NCBI GenBank assembly: GCA_021234155.1
Contig: JAJEKV010000036.1
Span: 9,873,426-9,937,425, forward strand
Direction of reading: 5' to 3'
Length of the DNA stretch: 64,000 nucleotides
Source: Isoetes taiwanensis
Taxonomy: Eukaryota; Streptophyta; Lycopodiopsida; Isoetales; Isoetaceae
Part shown: positions 12,531 to 22,739 of the stretch, in pieces
Layout of the letters: each line of letters opens with the position of its first letter
How positions within the stretch are numbered: the first letter of the stretch is position 1
Program-made: the position numbers and the translations under genes
The notes under the pieces: generated by a model
Told to the model about the DNA's origin: nothing
Databases searched by the model: none
Seen by the model: the letters and a program-made list of their open reading frames with translations, nothing else

Positions 12531-12782
12531 GTGGAGAAATGTGCAGTGAAGCCCACTGCTACAGATGATGGAATTGTGCTGAAGACTCTCAACATTGACA
12601 AGGAGCTTGACTATCTTCTCAACATCACTATATTGTGGATTGGTATTGTGCAAGCCCAAAGACATGATAAATACATCTCCGAGAACAACAAAAAAGGCCA
12701 TGTAATCACAGAGCTTCACTATTTCAACTTCTGTTTCCTCGGTATAAATTTATACGGCATCGTCAGTTGGAACTTCAACTAA
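12531..12782 (+). CDS. Unassigned small ORF inside nested TIR element
   Basis: 83-codon reading frame starting at GTG; a family is not recognised. It contains KTLNIDKELDYLLNITILW and its 3' part overlaps an extra copy of the 18-bp palindrome (12740-12757). It could be a captured gene fragment or chance; no promoter or splice signal was judged. Low support. Confidence 0.2.
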   Translation: MEKCAVKPTATDDGIVLKTLNIDKELDYLLNITILWIGIVQAQRHDKYISENNKKGHVITELHYFNFCFLGINLYGIVSWNFN

Positions 12783-12848
12783 CTGCATGATTTCATGGAT
12801 GTATTACCATTTGTAATACCATATGATGCAAAAACAATAATTTTTCAT

Positions 12849-13121
12849 TCAAGCAGTTTGTTCAACTGTCTCCCAATGTCTTTTAAGGTCAATTAGGATG
12901 TTTAGCCAAAATGGTTGTGAAATAACAAATTTTTTGTCTTCTATAACAGCCAATATAAATGTTCTAAGGGATAAGATACAAAAGCGTCTAATTTTATCAT
13001 ATGAGTTTGCCCCATAATAAATCTTTGGCTTTCGTAGTGGTCCTTTTCCCTCTAAAATGAGATATTTTTCTTTGTTGTTCTTCTCCTTAATGTTAAGTCT
13101 TCCTAAAATGTCTGTTTTCAT
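12849..13121 (-). CDS. Unassigned small ORF inside nested TIR element (minus strand)
   Basis: 90-codon frame on the minus strand, lysine-rich at its N-terminus (NIKEKNNKEKYLILEGK). No family is recognised. It may be part of a decayed transposase or a captured fragment; equally it may be chance in AT-rich DNA. Confidence 0.2.
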   Translation of the reverse strand: MKTDILGRLNIKEKNNKEKYLILEGKGPLRKPKIYYGANSYDKIRRFCILSLRTFILAVIEDKKFVISQPFWLNILIDLKRHWETVEQTA

Positions 13122-13256
13122 AAGCAGTTTTATAAATCTTTAGACACAAGATAGTAAAAGAGTCCTTTTTAGGGGTATTTTAGAATTTTATAAATTTTTA
13201 GAAGGAATCTTTCAAACGCACTTCTTAAATAAGTGCGTTTCATTTTAAACCTTGTT

Positions 13257-13669
13257 CTCTAGTATAAGAACTCTTATCTTCATTACTTCCGTAAAGTTCT
13301 AGTATGTATCCTATCTTCTTTTAATTATGTTTTACTATTAAATGGTCCTAGTACACATATACCAACGCGGAGTTATTCCTCGGGATACACACACGATACC
13401 AAGTCCAGAGCACATCCTCCTTGGTGAGATGTTCATTGGGCGCCTACCTTGTTCATACTCCAGACTTTGATATATTCAACGTGTCATTCCAAACTCTCTA
13501 TATTTGAAATGTTGTTTACAACAACTTTCAAGCACCTCTTGTCTCCCACTTGCCGTGTGGGTATTCCTCTTTTCTTCACCTTATGTGCAAACTACATCTT
13601 GCTTCCAACATCTCGTGTGTTGGCCCAGTCTTGATGCTGAGGACAGCATCATTTCTAAGGTGGGGAGAA
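13257..13669 (+). other. LARD interior right part with polypurine tract
   Basis: Continuation of the non-coding interior after the nested element. The purine-rich AAGGTGGGGAGAA (13657-13669) directly abuts the 3' LTR and is the expected plus-strand primer. Confidence 0.8.
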
Positions 13670-15330
13670 TGTGACGTTCCACATATTTATACGGTATACA
13701 TATAAATATACTGACACGTCACATAGTAGGGATACGCCACCATGGGGTATGTTAACCTAGGGGGTTGACCTAAAAGGGATTAATTTAGCAAACCTAATTA
13801 AGTGTATTTTTGTCTTAATTAACCTAATTAGCTTAATTAGTTAATTAATGACATGCCACCTGGCCCAAATCGATTGGGCAAGGCAGGGTTTCCAATTGGG
13901 GACACCCAAATTAGGGCTTTTGTGCCCCAATTCGAATTAGGAGCAATTGGAGATGGAGGAGGAGAAGCAGCAGCCAGGCGCCCTTCAGTTAGTCGGGATG
14001 GAGCAGCCCAAGACCAATTTGACGGTTAGTCAGTAGGTTACATTGTTGATTTATAGCATAGCGCTTCTCTGTGGTGTGTTCTCTCTCTGTTTTTCTCTGT
14101 GGTTTACCTGTTAGGCTAACCCTTGATTGATATGGTGAGTATTCTTATCTCTAGTCTCTGTACGTGCTTTGGTTGATGGTTTAGTAGTTCTTTGCTTAAC
14201 CTCACTAGGATCTTGGCATCCTAGGACCTTTGGCCCCTGGTATCCTTGTAGGGGGTGGTGCTCCTTGAAGAGGGAGCGTCGTATGTCCTAAAGGATGCTG
14301 GCTTGTGCTACGACGTAAAAAATACATCTCTCTCTCTCTCTCTCTTAGTTAGCACTCCGGAGATGGGGGATTACGGGGGGTAGAGACCTGTGAGCCCATG
14401 TATTGTAGTATGCTCCTAGATAGAGCCCTGTATTATTCCCATTAGATGCGGCATGTGTACAAGATCCCACCGAGCTGTGGAATCTATGGCATCATTGAAG
14501 CACCAGATAAATGAAGTGTGGGGTGGGGTCTCGCCTGAGCATAAAAGGCTACGGGGACTCCTTCAGTGAGCTAGGCCTAATAGCCGGCCAGTGAACTAGG
14601 TCGGGTATGGGTCTGACACTCCCTGGGTACAGTTGTGTGATCACCCTGTACTTTGAAGATATAGTTAGGGGAGTAAGTCGGGTACGGATGCGGGGGTCGC
14701 TGATGCGGCACGTATTCTCTAGCTCACCCATGGATTCACTGCGACTCTGGGAAGGGACACTTCTCTGACCTGCCTCATCGGACCGGGGAGATGTAACCCG
14801 AAGTAGTCCCGAAGGGTGATACCTTGGGATTGCATCTCCGGAAGGCTACAATGGCGCCATAGCTTGATTCAGCTCATCTGCAAAGTGTGCACAGGAGGGG
14901 CGGATGGAGTGGACAACCCTAGCCACTGTTCTATGCCAGCCAATGCCAGGTTATACCTCTGTCTGCTGATCTCTTGAGACCGAGCCGTCAGTCCATCCTC
15001 ACAGGAGTCTGAGCCGGGGTAGAATCTGGGGTTTGGGGTGTTTTCCTTAGCATTAGATGCATCTTCTCTGTTATCATCAGTTGGATGGATGTGCCACGTT
15101 TCGTGGTGGTTATTTATTATATGATTATGCTGTGTGCTAACATGTATTCATGCTTTCGCGACTTAGGAGTCCCATTGAAGGCGTGGGCCGAATGACACCT
15201 CCGTGTCCTTCACCCGGGCATCTTTCTATGGATGGTCCGAGTTAGACGGATGGTGAGCTGATTGCCATGGGAGGGGGAAGTCCCTGTGTGTATATGTCCG
15301 GAGCGCCGTATATATTCAGGGAGCGTCACA
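13670..15330 (+). repeat. 3' LTR of the LARD element
   Basis: 1661 bp, TGTGACGTTCC to GAGCGTCACA. Longer than the 5' LTR because of the 147-bp insert at about 14199-14345; it also has small deletions (near 13790 and 14508). Confidence 0.92.
14199..14345 (+). mobile_element. Short insertion in 3' LTR only, (TC)n tail
   Basis: The 5' LTR reads TTTGCTTAGTTAGCAC without interruption. In the 3' LTR about 147 bp separate TTTGCTTA from GTTAGCAC. The insert ends GACGTAAAAAATACAT followed by (TC)n and CTTA, so CTTA may be a 4-bp target duplication. The simple tail suggests a SINE or a 5'-truncated non-LTR element; no tRNA head was recognised. Confidence 0.65.
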
Positions 15331-15335
15331 AGAAT

Positions 15336-16300
15336 CCTCCTTTGCTCTCCTTGAGAAAATGGTTTTTGATTCCTCCTCCATGGCTTTCTGGGAACTCTTC
15401 TCAAAAGCTACTACTCTCGCTCCAGCTCGAATCTAGCAATGCCCTTACAGAACGACATGCTCCTTTGGTTCATCATTGCACGTGTCATCATGAAACAATT
15501 GCTGGCTTTTTTTTTGTCCTGATTAGGTTGATAAAGGAATATTCTAAAGATGATCATCTTATGAAGGAAATTTCGTAAGGTTATCATTGATAATCTTTGA
15601 AATATTCTAAACGTTATCATTAATAATCTTTGAAATATTCTAAAGATGTTGCGAGTTACAACATTTAACCTCATTTAAATCTAACGGTTGCCAATGATTA
15701 GATCGTAATAATCTTCAAGCCCTTAAGGATTGATATCAGTCGTGGTGCCTCATCTAACTCAGCATCACTCATGCTATTGGGAGGACTTTATTTATCCATA
15801 AACCTCCAATGTTTGAGTTCCTTATTGGTTGAGGAGCTTCTCGCAATGGTGTGGACTATGATTCCTGGGACGTATTGTATCCAAAACCATATATTTTGCC
15901 ATGTTTGAGCAGCTTAATTTCATTTAGAGGTCACCGTTTTCTATTTAGGTGTGTTTTTTAATGGATTTTTTTTGGCATGGTTAGAAAGAAGGAAGGTATT
16001 TTACATTTTTTTTTTTGAGCCAGATTAGGGCATGGATAAGATGTGATGCTACTTTCTATTTGCAGCCTGGTTTTTGGCGTCAAGAGATGCCTTCATATTT
16101 CATTTCTTTCTTTGATTGCACAGTTCAGTCTAGTTTGTTCCCTTTTGTTTTTGGCTCCAATGACTTTGATTGGGCTATCTAGGAAGCTCTCTTGCCTATT
16201 TGCCTTGCTATTACAACTTGCATGGTGTGCCCACACCCCTAAAAATTATCAAATTGGGTTACCTAGCCATAAATCAGGCCTCAGATTCATCAAAGCAGAC
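15336..16300. other. Unassigned DNA with short duplications
   Basis: No gene recognised. A local duplication around ATAATCTTTGAAATATTCTA occurs at about 15585-15650. Confidence 0.4.
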
Positions 16301-16301
16301 C

Positions 16302-16605
16302 TCTGAAAAACTTTGTTCTGCTCATGGGTCTCTAAATTGGAGTGGCAATTCCCCATATCCAGCCTGGTAATAGTCAAATTGTTTCACCCTTAGCTGGCTC
16401 GCTGCCTACAATCACCTGCAGACCATTTTCGCTGCCTTCAAACACCTACACAGGCAATTTCGATTCTCTGAACTCTTCTCTGCTTGATGGGTCTCTAAAC
16501 TCAAGTGACAATCCTTAACTCCGGCCTGATAATAGCCAAATCGGGTCGGCTTTAGCTTGCTCGCTGTCTACAATCACATGCAAACCATTTTCGTATCTCC
16601 AAACT
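16302..16605. repeat. Two-copy direct repeat, 163-bp period
   Basis: GGGTCTCTAAA begins at 16326 and again at 16489, followed by matching blocks (CAGCCTGGTAATAG / CGGCCTGATAATAG and CTACAATCACCTGCAGACC / CTACAATCACATGCAAACC). Confidence 0.75.
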
Positions 16606-16772
16606 GCACAACCAACTTCGGTTCAGGGAATTATGTAGCAGAGGAGTTGCTTTTGTGTAAACAATCTGAGCCGTCGAAGTCAGATGGGCAATCTTAGCCA
16701 TTTATTGGAGAACAGAAAAATATTGTTGGCGATGATGGGAGGCCTGGCCTCTGTATTCATATTGTTTGTATT

Positions 16773-16900
16773 TTTTTTATTTTTGTGACACTATGTAATG
16801 GTGGTGTACAGAGGTTTTAATATTTGATATGAATTTTTTATTTTTGTGGCACTATGTAATAGTGACGTACAGAGGTTTTGATATTTGATATGAATATGAT
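16773..16900. repeat. Two-copy tandem repeat, ~63 bp
   Basis: TTTTTATTTTTGTGACACTA through ATTTGATATGAAT is followed by a second copy with a few changes. Confidence 0.75.
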
Positions 16901-17305
16901 GGTGATGTGTTCAAAGGCTTGAAATTTAATGAATGCTCAAATTTCGTGTTCAAATATTTGAAAGTGACCTCAAAAAGCGGCAAAGCATTTTTTTAGCAAC
17001 AAGATGTTAGCCGTTGATTTGGCATGTTGATTTGGCATCATGCCTGGGATATGCTCGAGATCAATGATTTATATTGGATCCTAAAAACAAAACACATGAG
17101 ATCCATTTTTAAAGCCTCATATAAATCCTAAAAATAAAATCCATGAGATCCATTAAAGCCTCGGTCGCACTACTAGAAATGAAATCGCTCCTAAACAAAA
17201 GTTACACAATCTAGCTTCGGCTGAGATTCCATTGGTGGACATCGCAGTTATCTATGTGGCATCAAATGCCACAAAAAATAACTTTCGGAACTAGATACAA
17301 GATTC

Positions 17306-17545
17306 CATTAGAATAGAATAGAATAGTAGTTTTAACGTCACGCCACTAGGCAGCATCCAACTGGACATGTGGCCACACACCACGCTACATTGCTCAGTTG
17401 GGCCTTGCCCCCAACCACCTTACGTTGCGTCTGTTGGGATTTGACCCCCAACAGTACCGAGTGCGATTCTGGGCAGTCTCGAACTCGAGACCACATTGCT
17501 AAGGAACTAGTGTGTTACCACTAGACCAAAGCCAAGAGGTAATTA
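17306..17545 (-). mobile_element. tRNA-derived SINE, minus strand, (TATTC)n tail
   Basis: On the minus strand a pol III-like head is read: A box GGTCTAGTGGTAACAC (about 17515-17530) and B box GGTCTCGAGTTCGAGACT (about 17477-17494). A body of about 150 bp follows, and the 3' end is GTGACGTTAAAAC then a run of TATTC. Length and order fit a plant SINE. Target duplications were not recognised. The GACGTTAAAA motif before the tail resembles that of the ORF1-only LINE at 60.9 kb. Confidence 0.65.
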
Positions 17546-17559
17546 ATTGCCATGTCAAA

Positions 17560-18378
17560 TTTCATATTCGTCTCTCATTTCAAATTCGTTTTTGATGAGT
17601 CCCTGTGCGCACAGTAGCCCAACGAGCAAGCGGAATCCGAATTGATGCACAGAGACAAGATGGAGAATCGATACCCAATCCAGGAAGACAGAAAATCGAG
17701 GAGGACAGAAAGTGGCAAGGCGGATTTGCAAAAACGAGGCTTAATCCATGGATCAGTTGGTCGAATTTCAGACTGGAATTTAGAAATGAATGAGAGAAAG
17801 AGATGCATAATCAGTTCTAGAAGTTCTAAAAAAGCAATTGCCCACATAATTGTGGACCTTTAACTCAATTGCAACAAATCCTTCATAAATGACAACAGAT
17901 AAGAACCATTTCAAGAAACTCAATATTCTGACTACCAGACCTGTAACAAAAAAAATTTAACAGCACTTCCAAACCACACATATCTATTTGCTTCAAGTAA
18001 ACATGTCTGCTGTTTTAGATCAACATCTTAACAACCAGCCTTATTAAAACCTGTATTGAGGCATATTCAAAAGTTACTTGTTAGACCTCAACCTCCATAA
18101 AATTTATTTTTCCATTAATCTGCAACCTGTCAATCTAATCTACCATTTCCATCAATTATAGAAATTATATCAATCTGCTATCTACAATCTACAATAAGCC
18201 CATCTATTACTTGCATACAATCATTGCATTTAAACAGCTCTGTTCTCTTATCTCCGGCATCTTGGATTTTTTTTTAATGATTCTACATCATTTTATCTTA
18301 GCAAAAGACAAGTAGAATTTAACTAATTGAATGAAATTATGCGAAGCAGTTGTAAAACTCAAATGGCATACAACACAT
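17560..18378. other. Flank of Harbinger element, no gene recognised
   Basis: Short overlapping ORFs on both strands at 17575-17863 have no recognisable domain. The left end of the Harbinger element probably lies here, but I could not fix its terminal repeat. Confidence 0.35.
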
Positions 18379-19798
18379 TCATTCCTCTCCTGAGGTCTCA
18401 CTATCTTCTTCGTCAAATTGTTCATGAACTAACTCCATGGACCATTTCTTGTACAATGCAGCTGCCAAAGCATTGCGACGTGCCGAATTAGCTATAGAAA
18501 TTGCTACTGCTGTCCTTGGAGCTTTCTGAATAAAGGATGCAACTGCTTCACTGTCATCTTCAAGTGATCTTGCAAGGGCTTCCATTGGGTTCAAATTGAG
18601 TCCGTTCACTCTATGTAGACCATATGAAGCCTGCTCGTGCCACTTCTGTCTCTGGAATATTCAAGCACTTTATTTTATTTGCATACTGTTTGGTCTTCCT
18701 TTCAGATTCTATTGCTTTATGGAGTTCCAGCTTAGCCTCCTCAACCCATGAACTATCAAATTTTTCACCATGCCTTATGCAAAGATTATGTAAAACAAGA
18801 CAAGTAGCAACAATCTCGGGTATGCTCTCTAGCTTAGTATCATTTCGCTTTAGTAAAATTCTGAATCTGGATTTCAACATACCAAAAGCACGTTTAACAG
18901 CCATTCTAGTGCTTGACTGGATGAAGTTCCAGTGATATTGTTGTCTACTCAATCCATCCTTGTGTCCTTTGAATGGTGGAAGCATCCAAGGCCGAGGTGG
19001 ATATGCAGCATCTCTAACAAGACAGTAATTACCAAGATGTCCAGCTTTAATTCTTCTTCCCGCTTTTGTTTGTTCAAAAAGCTTCCAATCGTGAATGCTA
19101 CCTGCCCATCCCACATCATAATCCCAAATGCATCAGTCAGATGAAACAATTACTTGAAGAAGAACTGAGTGAAATCCTTTCCTGTTATAATAATCCTGTG
19201 TGTTTTCATGTGGAGCAATGATTGGCAAATGACTGCCATCAATAGCACCAACAACCAGTGGGATTCCTCTTATCTTTTCAGAGCCCTTTGCCAAAGTCTC
19301 CAATCTGTTAGTTGATGGCCATTTGATGCACATGTCATGTAGCCTGATCTTCACCGCTCTGCAGAATTCAGAAACAGCTATCCTACACCGTACATATCTG
19401 CAATTTCCCTAATGGTGTCTCCAGTTGCTAATCTTGCATGAAGCTATGCACACTCTCTTCTCCACTGGAATAGATAAACGCATACTGGTATCTTCACGTA
19501 TGAGCATGGGGCCCAGGGGATGAAAGGTAGCTTTGGACAATCTAAGTCTCCTTCTGAACATGTCATCAGTATACGAACGTAGAAGAGTGCTCTCCATGAA
19601 TGACGACGGTCTGTAATAACTCCAAAGAAGATGAGGATCTCTAAAAGACCTTCCATCGAAGAAGTCAATCAAAATGCAGCACATATCCTCCCAATATTGG
19701 AGACACATAATAGAAAATCCCCATGTCAATTCTTCTAGAAATGCTACGCTGCATAAACAAATAATGATTGCTTGCAGAATCTTTTCACGTCTTTCCAT
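18379..19798 (-). pseudogene. PIF/Harbinger transposase (DDE_Tnp_4), broken
   Basis: Minus-strand remains of a Harbinger transposase, the nuclease that cuts and pastes the element at TAA-like targets. Segments in order: N-terminal MERREKILQA at 19798 and RSYTDDMFRRRLRLSKATFH (19409-19798); a second frame with IRGIPLVVGAIDGSHLPI (first catalytic Asp, 19133-19354); a third with VGWAGSIHD, RDAAYPPRPW (second Asp) and MAVKRAFGMLKSRFRIL (18611-19114); and a C-terminal acidic tail (18379-18609). At least three frame changes break it. The catalytic Glu normally in VERAFG is Lys here (VKRAFG), so even a repaired frame would lack the third acidic residue. Its partner gene lies just upstream on the same strand. 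Confidence 0.88.
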
Positions 19799-19896
19799 TA
19801 CAAAACCTACAGAGCATACACAAGAACGAAATATAGATTCAATGCAATCCAATTTAAAATACAATACTTGAAATAGAGATTCAACGCAATCATAGA

Positions 19897-20406
19897 ATTA
19901 CAGTCATTCTAAATTGGCCATAGTTTTCTTAATACAACTCTGTTTAGCTAAAGGAAGACAACGTTGGAAAGAAATTTCAGAGAACCACCTTTCATATTAA
20001 ACAAGCTTTCTGCAAATCTGAAGCCTATCCATGCTAAAAATACCAAAAACGTCTGATGTCATGGAAATTACAGTCACAGTAAATTTGCCATAACTTTCTT
20101 AATACAACTCTGTTTAGCTAAAGGAAGACAACATTGGAAAGAAATTTCAGAGGACCACCTTTCATAATAAACAAGCTTTCTGCAAATTTGAAGCCTATCC
20201 ATGCTAAAAATGCCAAAAACTTCTGCTGTCATGAAAACTACTGTCACAGTAAATTTGCCATAACTTTCTTAATACAACTCTGTTTAGCTAAAGGTAAACA
20301 CCATTGGAAATAATATCATGAGACCTAACTTTCATATTGGGCAAGAGTTTTGTAAATTTGGATGTTAACCATACTAAAAATGACAAAAACCTTTGCTGTT
20401 ATAAGA
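19897..20406. repeat. Three tandem copies of a 170-bp repeat
   Basis: Anchors at 19897, 20067 and 20237 show an exact 170-bp spacing. Shared blocks include CTTAATACAACTCTGTTTAG and AAGCCTATCCATGCTAAAAA. Copies 1 and 2 are closest; copy 3 is more diverged. The array fills the space between the two genes of the Harbinger element. Confidence 0.9.
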
Positions 20407-20994
20407 TTACAGCAAAAATGTGGATTATAAAATTACAGCAGGAATCTAGATTAGTTCTTCACTCAACAGCATGGGTCTAAATTTTCTTGACTAGTTCTGC
20501 AATGGATGCTTGCAAATTGTTTATCGCTTCAATCCTTTTCCCCTCCCAAATAGCCATTTGCTGAAGGAGTTCTTGCCTCCCTTTTTCCATGACCTGCACC
20601 AATGCATTCTTTTTGTCTCCAACATTTTTCTTATTGTTTACATTTGGCTTCTCATCAACTTGGACATCTGCATCATCAATTGTCTCAGAGATAGCTGCAC
20701 CATGCATTGCTTTGGAAACATTTGCTCTATTCCCATATACTCATCGATCAAAAGGTACCATTGAGAGCTGTCAGCCCTATCATTGCCTGAGACATTATTG
20801 TGTGCCTTGACTTCCTTGTATTCATTGTATAAGGCTTTCCACTTCTTCCTGCATGCTTCATGGTCTTTGTCAAAGTCTGGGCATGCTGCTACAAGCTTTG
20901 TCCAAACTAAAACCCAAAGATTCACACCTTGCTTGGGGGTTTAAAGAATTCATCGTGCATTCCTCCTCGGATATGGATCAAGGAAACAGTCCAT

Positions 20995-21020
20995 TTATCT
21001 TCCCGTCTACGGGAAGATAA
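20995..21020. repeat. 26-bp palindrome (12-bp arms)
   Basis: TTATCTTCCCGT, a CT spacer, and ACGGGAAGATAA. The left arm is repeated again at 21027-21038. It lies inside the broken trihelix coding region. Confidence 0.85.
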
Positions 21021-21245
21021 GTCCACTTATCTTCCCGTCTGGCGTACTTACCAGCACTATCTACCTTGTCATGTACTACCTTTGGAGGTCTCTTACTAGC
21101 AGCACCATCAGCTATATCCTTATCCTTGTCCCCCTTTGACGTTCTCTTACGACGAGGAAGCCTTTCATTGTTTGGTGGTGTGCATTGCCTCTTGGGTTGA
21201 GGTTTTGCTTTTCCTGGTGAAATTGTCAGATCTACGAGAGATGCA

Positions 21246-21385
21246 GGTGCTGAATAATGTGGTGTAGAAGAGAATGGAACATAATTTATAAAAGGTGGCA
21301 ATGGCATGGTGTTAGGTGCTGAATAATGTGGTGTAGAAGAGAATGGAACAGAATTTATAAAAGGTGGCAATGGCATGGTGTTACT
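21246..21385 (-). repeat. In-frame 69-bp tandem duplication
   Basis: GGTGCTGAATAATGTGG begins at 21246 and 21315. The period of 69 bp equals 23 codons and duplicates a Pro/Ser-rich peptide unit in the trihelix-like protein. Confidence 0.85.
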
Positions 21386-21549
21386 GATATGAAGATGATG
21401 AAAATGTAAGTTAGAAACATGAAATGGAAATGCTGTTGGTGGTGGAAGTGCAGATGGTGGTTGTGGACAGATCGGTGGCAAGGTATTTTTTGTGGATATG
21501 CACGTTGGTTTTGAGAGTGCATCTCTTTGTCCTCTTCTTGGACATCAAA

Positions 21550-21612
21550 TTCTTGTGTGCAATGCACAATCTCAGGTTGATTCTTGTGTGCAATGCACAA
21601 TCTCAGGTTGTG
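21550..21612. repeat. Short tandem duplication (~31 bp)
   Basis: ATTCTTGTGTGCAATGCACA followed by ATCTCAGGTTG occurs twice in a row. Confidence 0.8.
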
Positions 21613-21874
21613 AATCCATCTGCATCAAATAATAACACAGATGTATAGAATCGAGGATAAGATAGGCATGATAGATTCACACGCTCTTGCTATTTAAGTA
21701 GAAGTTTATAATAAATGAACAAGATAACTGGACAATATTGTACAGGAAAGCTTCCACAAAACAAAAGCTTAATTAGAGATTTGTATTCTAGAATTCAGAT
21801 ACACAATTTTATGATAGAAACTCTCAATTGGAATGAAAAGATTAATAAGAGAAATTGCTAACTGCGATCTTGAT

Positions 21875-22158
21875 TCAAAAAAGCTTCCAAGATTGAATCA
21901 GAAAAGACTCTAAAGAAAATATATATTTTGGGAGAAAGACATTTGTTAAATACCTGGCCTATTTGTCTTGATGTTAGCGGCAGAAAACGATCAATGGCAC
22001 CAAAAACGATCTCTTCTCAAAAAAGCTTCCAAGATTGAATCAGAAAAGACTCTAAAGAAAATATATATTTTGGGAGAAAGACATTTGTTAAATACCTGGC
22101 CTATTTGTCTTGATGTTAGCGGCAGAAAACGATCACTGGCACCAAAAACGATCTCTTC
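21875..22158. repeat. 142-bp tandem direct duplication
   Basis: TCAAAAAAGCTTCCAAGATT begins at 21875 and again at 22017; the copies are almost identical to about 22158. It gives the false impression of overlapping ORFs on both strands. Confidence 0.9.
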
Positions 22159-22159
22159 T

Positions 22160-22739
22160 GCTTCACACCAATATCCCAGCAACGTGTCCCAGCAACGTGT
22201 AAAAAAACTTCGGATGGCAATTGAAATACCAATCCACATTGCCTTGATAGTTACCGGCAAAGCCGGAATGCCCACGGCTACTAGAAAGGAGTAGCTACTA
22301 AGCGCCAATGAAATCACAAGTTTTGGCAGTTTTGCTTAGAGGCACCTCACATGTAAATTTTTACGCATTCACATGAACTAAATTTGAGACGGCCGGTTTG
22401 ACGTCTGAGCCGGTCATCCCCGAACTGCTGGAGCAGTTCAGACCTGAGCGTCTTGAGCGGCTTGACGTCCGGCAAGTTTTGCTGCTGACATGTGAGGCAT
22501 TCCTTATGTGTAGCTACATTATTAGTCATCCCATAATTGTTCTCCTAAATACCGCTAATGGAATCTGAGCCTTAGATCATTCTTCTTTTCTAAAGGCGCA
22601 ACAACAAGGCCGCCACAATATTTTTTTATAGGATAACGAATAACAAATTGGTTTTCTTTTATGAAAAGTCAAATAAAATTATACCGGTGCAGATTACAAA
22701 AAGGAGTTGTGAAAAAAAAATAATAAAATATACAACATT
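22160..22739. other. Spacer between Harbinger and RZ-1 gene; small foldback
   Basis: No gene. CCTCACATGT near 22346 and ACATGTGAGG near 22490 are inverted copies about 150 bp apart, bracketing GC-richer sequence with several partial inverted repeats (for example AACTGCTGGAGCAGTT). This could be a small MITE. The 3' UTR and poly(A) region of the RZ-1 gene should also lie in 22600-22739. Confidence 0.4.

Larger units (their letters stand above)
10983..13256. mobile_element. Nested 2.27 kb non-autonomous DNA transposon with TIRs
   Basis: The ends are inverted copies of each other: the left end AACAAAGTTTAAAATGAAAC and the following GCACTTATTT match the complement of the right end with one mismatch over about 32 bp. 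A subterminal AAACGCACTTC and a GAAAGATTCC motif are also shared. The element is flanked by CTCT on both sides (10979-10982, 13257-13260), a probable short target duplication. It interrupts the LARD interior. No transposase is recognised. It holds the palindrome array at 11583-11993, AT-dinucleotide tracts, and two unassigned ORFs (12531-12782 plus, 12849-13121 minus). The superfamily is not recognised. Confidence 0.75.
4991..15330 (+). mobile_element. Complete non-coding LTR retrotransposon (LARD type), TSD AGAAT
   Basis: Full element bounded by the 5-bp target duplication AGAAT (4986-4990 and 15331-15335). It has near-identical LTRs starting TGTGACGTTCC and ending GAGCGTCACA, a tRNA-iMet primer site directly after the 5' LTR, and a purine tract directly before the 3' LTR. 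The internal region contains no gag, protease, RT, RNase H or integrase on either strand, so it must have been moved by proteins of another element. The interior is interrupted by a nested TIR element at 10983-13256. The primer site plus a TG...CA 1.5 kb LTR would suit a Ty3/Gypsy chromovirus parent or a copia parent; without coding sequence this is open. The two LTRs differ at few sites by eye apart from indels, so insertion was not ancient. Confidence 0.92.
20477..21481 (-). pseudogene. Harbinger partner gene: trihelix/Myb-SANT-like protein, broken
   Basis: Second gene of PIF/Harbinger elements, a DNA-binding protein that helps the transposase. Frame 1 (20978-21481) gives a Pro-rich N-terminus with the 23-residue unit NTMPLPPFINSVPF... 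present twice, then a basic nuclear-type stretch PRRKRTSKGDKDKD. Frame 2 (20638-20925) contains the trihelix-like core NLWVLVWTKLVAACPDFDKD and CRKKWKALYNEYKEVKAHN. Frame 3 (20477-20707) is a C-terminal coiled coil (LVQVMEKGRQELLQQMAIWE). Stops and frame shifts separate them. A 26-bp perfect palindrome at 20995-21020 with a partial copy beside it looks like a local rearrangement in the first helix of the Myb-like domain. Confidence 0.75.

Noticed and set aside
17477-17530. Functional tRNA gene
   Set aside because: A and B boxes are present but the arms do not form a full cloverleaf and a SINE body and tail follow.
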